Shown here one piece after another: positions 61,494 through 64,000 of a stretch of 64,000 nucleotides of DNA. The notes below the pieces were generated by a model. The model made no database searches, was not told the origin of the DNA, and was given only the letters and a program-made list of their open reading frames with translations. This DNA is from Sphaerobacter thermophilus DSM 20745 (GTDB lineage Bacteria; Chloroflexota; Chloroflexia; Thermomicrobiales; Thermomicrobiaceae), in contig NC_013523.1 of the NCBI RefSeq assembly GCF_000024985.1, positions 186,001-250,000 on the forward strand. The letters are read 5' to 3'. The translations under genes and the position numbers were made by a program. Each line of letters begins with the position of its first letter. Positions within the stretch are counted from its first letter, which is position 1.

Positions 61494-61773
61494 AGTGTGT
61501 CCTGGAGCGGTGCGCTGGTCAGGCACAATCTCTTCAGATGCGGCTAGTCCCTGCCAGCTCGGGCAGGGGCTCGATCCTGAGTGCCGCACGGCTGGTCGAT
61601 CGCCCTGGTCGCGGTGGGTCGGAGGCTCGCGTCGGCCGGTTCGGCCGTGGAGAAGCGTGACAGGCAGTCAGAGTAGAAAATGTGTTCTGATTTGGTGTTC
61701 GTATAGGTAGAGGCTGCTCGCGCTTCGACGGCCGATTCGGCCGCGCGGGTGTGCTCCTGGCTGGGATGGGACG

Positions 61774-62574
61774 GTGCGTCGCGTTTACGGGGTCGACTTC
61801 AGCGGGGCGAGGGACGCCGGGCAGCGGATCTGGATCGCGCGCGGCGCAATCGTGGACGGTACCCTTCGGATCGAGGCGTGCTACCGGGCGGCGGACCTGC
61901 CGGGCGGAGAGGCTGCGCGGGAACCGGCGCTGGCGGCGCTACGACGGCTCATCACGGCAGAACCCAACGCAGCCGTCGGGCTCGATTTTCCCTTCGGGCT
62001 ACCGGCAGCGCTGGTCCCCGAGGGAGGCTGGGAGTCGTTCGCGCGCGGGTTCGCCCGGCGGTACCCCGACGCCGATACCTTCCGCCGCGCCTGTGTCGCC
62101 GCGGCCGGTGGGCGAGAGTTGCGCCGGTTGACCGACATCGAGGCGGCAACCCCGTTCTCTCCGTACAATCTCCGGATCTACCGGCAGACCTACACCGGCA
62201 TCCGCGACCTGCTGGCCCCGCTGGTGGCCGCCGGGGTCGCCTGCGTCGTCCCGATGCAGCCTGCGTTGCCGGGGCGTGCCTGGCTGCTGGAGGTCTGTCC
62301 GGCGTCGACGCTCAAACGGGACGGCCGCTATGCTCCCTACAAAGGACGGGGTGAGGCGCGCCGCGCCGGCCGGGCCCGGATCCTGGAGGCGCTCGCGTGT
62401 GTGGAGCGGGTTGCCGTGCCAGACAAGGTCCGGCGCGCTGCGCTCGACGACGCTGGCGGTGACGCGCTCGACAGCCTGCTCGCCGCAGTCGCGGCCTTCC
62501 GGGCCATCACCGACCCGGCGTTTCCCGGGCCGCGCGATGGCCGGTACGTGCGCGAAGGCCGGGTGTATGTGTAA
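61774..62574 (+). CDS. DUF429 family protein (RNase H-like fold)
   Basis: A 266-residue protein. The start MRRVYGVDFSGARDAGQRIW contains the GVDFSG motif of DUF429; the second acidic strand is AAVGLDFPFGLP. A later motif (LEVCPASTLKR) and DDAGGDALDSLLAAVAAFRA near the end match the family pattern (an acidic cluster like RuvC/RNase H folds). Function is unknown, though a nuclease fold is predicted for the family. Start is a GTG with only a weak GGGATGGG site upstream. It is followed by a heptamer-repeat element. Confidence 0.8.
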   Translation: MRRVYGVDFSGARDAGQRIWIARGAIVDGTLRIEACYRAADLPGGEAAREPALAALRRLITAEPNAAVGLDFPFGLPAALVPEGGWESFARGFARRYPDADTFRRACVAAAGGRELRRLTDIEAATPFSPYNLRIYRQTYTGIRDLLAPLVAAGVACVVPMQPALPGRAWLLEVCPASTLKRDGRYAPYKGRGEARRAGRARILEALACVERVAVPDKVRRAALDDAGGDALDSLLAAVAAFRAITDPAFPGPRDGRYVREGRVYV

Positions 62575-62577
62575 AGC

Positions 62578-62695
62578 GTGTTGCGTGCTTCGTGTTCCGT
62601 ATTGGACTCTATATAATGATTCCAGCGTTGAGGGAAGCTGGCGGTACAGCCTGCGCTCTACGGAGCACGCAACACGGAACACGCAACACGAAGCA
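62578..62695. repeat. heptanucleotide-repeat inverted element (G) with internal TATAAT
   Basis: Left arm: GCGTGTTGCGTGCTTCGTGTTCCGT. Right arm: GCACGCAACACGG-AACACGCAACACGAAGCA, an imperfect inverse with 7-base steps (each shown here in short blocks). In the loop, TATAAT at 62612-62617 could serve as the -10 of the DUF1648 gene, with no good -35. Confidence 0.65.
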
Positions 62696-62713
62696 CCTAC
62701 CACAAGGAGCGGT

Positions 62714-63232
62714 ATGACTGCGACGTCCTCGAAGCGAGAACAGCGACCGGTGCTCGACCTGCCGCGATCGTCGTTCGAGATCGTGGGGGAGTTGCTGGCC
62801 CTGATCGGCATCATCGTCACCGTTGCCATCCTGCTGTATGCCTGGCCCGACCTGCCCGACCGGGTTCCGACGCACTTTGGCGTGACCGGGGAGCCGGACT
62901 CCTGGGGGTCTAAGACGTCTGTCCTCTTCCCGCCGCTCGTGATGATGGCGCTCTATGCCGGGCTAACGATCCTGAATCGGTTCCCGCACATCTTCAACTA
63001 TCCCCGGGTGATCACCGAGGAGAACGCGCCGCGGCAGTACCGATTGGCGCGCACGCTGATGACCTGGCTGAAGGCGGAGCTGGTCTGGCTCTTCGCATTC
63101 CTCGAGTGGAGCATCGTCCGGACGGCGCAGGGGGAGTCGACGGGCATCGGCGTCGTTTTTCTGCCGGTCATGCTCATCGTCTTGTTCGGCACGCTCGGTA
63201 TCTACTTCTGGGTCTCGGCGCGGAAGGCGTAA
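62714..63232 (+). CDS. DUF1648 membrane protein
   Basis: A 172-residue membrane protein with four transmembrane helices: IVGELLALIGIIVTVAILLYAW, VLFPPLVMMALYAGLTIL, TWLKAELVWLFAFLEWSIV and VVFLPVMLIVLFGTLGIYFWV. Between helices 1 and 2 lies LPDRVPTHFGVTGEPDSWGSK, the DUF1648 signature (in two blocks: LPDRVPTHFG and GEPDSWGSK). The ATG has AAGGAG upstream. In Bacillus the related SdpI domain is an immunity protein against a toxin; here no toxin is seen. Confidence 0.85.
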   Translation: MTATSSKREQRPVLDLPRSSFEIVGELLALIGIIVTVAILLYAWPDLPDRVPTHFGVTGEPDSWGSKTSVLFPPLVMMALYAGLTILNRFPHIFNYPRVITEENAPRQYRLARTLMTWLKAELVWLFAFLEWSIVRTAQGESTGIGVVFLPVMLIVLFGTLGIYFWVSARKA

Positions 63233-63342
63233 GTCCGGCGGCTGAACGCTCGGCGCCGGCCCGGGGCGCGCGGGCACGCAGCAGCCCATCGCGCGGTCTT
63301 CGCCACAACAGTCCGCTGACGGCGGTTCGATAGGACGCACCC

Positions 63343-63672
63343 ATGCGCATCTGGGATCTCCCGCCCGAGTGCCTCTGTCGCCAGCATCTCCTCGGCGAGC
63401 ACCGTGAGTTGCACGCACTCTGGTCGGTCCTGACGGAGGGGAAGCCGGGATTCGCCAACCACCCGGAGACGCGCCGCTGGCGTGGCAAGCTCAAAGCCCT
63501 CTTCCTGCGGCACGACCAACTTGTTGCCGAGATGCAGCGTCGCGGCTACCAACACCGCAGCCCCCTCCCCGCCGCTCTCGCTACCGGCGCCGCTGTCCAG
63601 ACCGAGTACGTCGACACTCCCGAGGAACAGCGCCGCCTCCTCCGCGAGAAGGGGTGCGGGTGTGGGGTGTAG
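63343..63672 (+). CDS. pyrimidine dimer DNA glycosylase-like (endonuclease V family), catalytic Thr missing
   Basis: A 109-residue protein similar to T4 endonuclease V. CLCRQHLLGEHRELHALW aligns with the T4 segment LADQHLMAEYREL and keeps its Arg22/Glu23 (here Arg21, Glu22), and GKLKALFLRHDQLVAEMQRRGY matches its helix. T4 enzyme uses the amino group of Thr2, exposed after Met removal. Here the protein begins MRIWDL and the Thr position is exactly skipped (T4: MTRINL). It may therefore be inactive or act differently. The C-terminal part is Cys-rich (CGCGV). ATG start with AGGA upstream. Confidence 0.7.
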   Translation: MRIWDLPPECLCRQHLLGEHRELHALWSVLTEGKPGFANHPETRRWRGKLKALFLRHDQLVAEMQRRGYQHRSPLPAALATGAAVQTEYVDTPEEQRRLLREKGCGCGV

Positions 63673-63880
63673 CGGGTGCCAGCGAGGGGCTGTGAGGACA
63701 GGCTCCGCAACCTGTTATCGGCTATCGATACCAGTGGTGTATCCGATATTCTCAGTACGTGCCTGTGCTGCTAGACTGATGAAGCATAGATGATGACTTG
63801 GATGCGCAGCGTGACGAGCGGCTACGGCTGGCTCTGATCTTGCAACGATCCTGTGAGAAGCAAAGGCAGGACGCACTAGG

Positions 63881-64000
63881 ATGAGGCAGACCAGCGTGGG
63901 ACTTGACAATGAAATCCCCGTGCAACGCATTGGCCGCGCGTTTGCTGCCTTAATACAGGATGAGCCAGCGGTACAGCAGTTCTGGGTTCGCCAGCATTGC
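63881..64000 (+). CDS. start of an unknown gene, cut by window end
   Basis: From the ATG at 63881 an open frame runs to the window edge: MRQTSVGLDNEIPVQRIGRA and then FAALIQDEPAVQQFWVRQH. The composition looks like a real soluble protein but the base composition is lower in GC (about 55%) than the rest of the window, as is the 200 bases upstream. A weak TAGG site precedes it. No family can be named from 40 residues. The lower GC may mark recently acquired DNA beyond the edge. Confidence 0.35.
   Translation, partial: MRQTSVGLDNEIPVQRIGRAFAALIQDEPAVQQFWVRQHC

Overview
The window is chromosomal DNA of a high-GC bacterium. The best fit is a thermophilic member of the Chloroflexota, class Thermomicrobia (Sphaerobacter-like). 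This is inferred from several features together: amino-acid biosynthesis built on the LysW carrier protein, a secreted protease ending in a FPETGH-type repeat domain common in Chloroflexota exoproteins, very high GC with frequent GTG and TTG starts, and abundant GC-rich intergenic hairpins. No search was run, so the species is not proven.

Layout. 1-7 kb: a secreted subtilase (minus strand, cut by the window edge) faces a consensus promoter that drives rpmH-rnpA-yidD-yidC-jag; a PfkB-type kinase and mnmE follow. This is the block often found near a chromosome origin, but no dnaA or origin is visible. 7-16 kb: a cluster of REP-like palindromes, a flavin amine oxidase, a J-domain membrane protein, three small unknown genes, a DrrAB-like ABC exporter, DoxX, an alpha/beta hydrolase and a one-piece MoxR-VWA protein. 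16-22 kb: a transposase remnant, then an OmpR-type two-component pair facing a SHOCT protein, a small membrane protein and an ABC exporter. 22-34 kb: amine and D-amino-acid metabolism (N-carbamoylase/allantoate amidohydrolase type, DadA-like, sarcosine-oxidase-like, M55 D-aminopeptidase), an MMPL transporter, an MpaB-type oxygenase, a tandem ABM protein, a possible Rad52-like annealing protein and two metallo-beta-lactamase-fold hydrolases. 35-44 kb: a compact two-kinase/one-regulator signalling operon, an SDR, a BNR-type protein, a cupredoxin lipoprotein and a LysM-M23 peptidase. 44-53 kb: argG-argH, a LivK-type binding protein with a LigM/GcvT-like demethylase, pyrophosphatase, a zinc alcohol dehydrogenase and an SRPBCC membrane protein. 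53-60.6 kb: the LysW operon. 60.8-64 kb: DUF1326, DUF429 and DUF1648 proteins, an endonuclease-V-like protein, and a gene start cut by the window end.

The centre of interest is the LysW operon: lysW, a divergent lysX-like gene, lysK, an intact lysX/argX, argC/lysY, a methyltransferase, lysZ and lysJ. LysW protects the amino group of glutamate or aminoadipate while the kinase, reductase, aminotransferase and deacetylase act; argG and argH, 7 kb away on the other strand, would turn ornithine-derived citrulline into arginine. The operon has a roughly 250-nt leader ending in an intrinsic terminator, which suggests attenuation, and it contains an LysX paralog without the usual catalytic residues. 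A second theme is a family of intergenic heptanucleotide-repeat hairpins, one of them a perfect 45-bp inverted repeat inside the LysW operon.

No rRNA, tRNA, CRISPR array, prophage or intact insertion sequence was seen.
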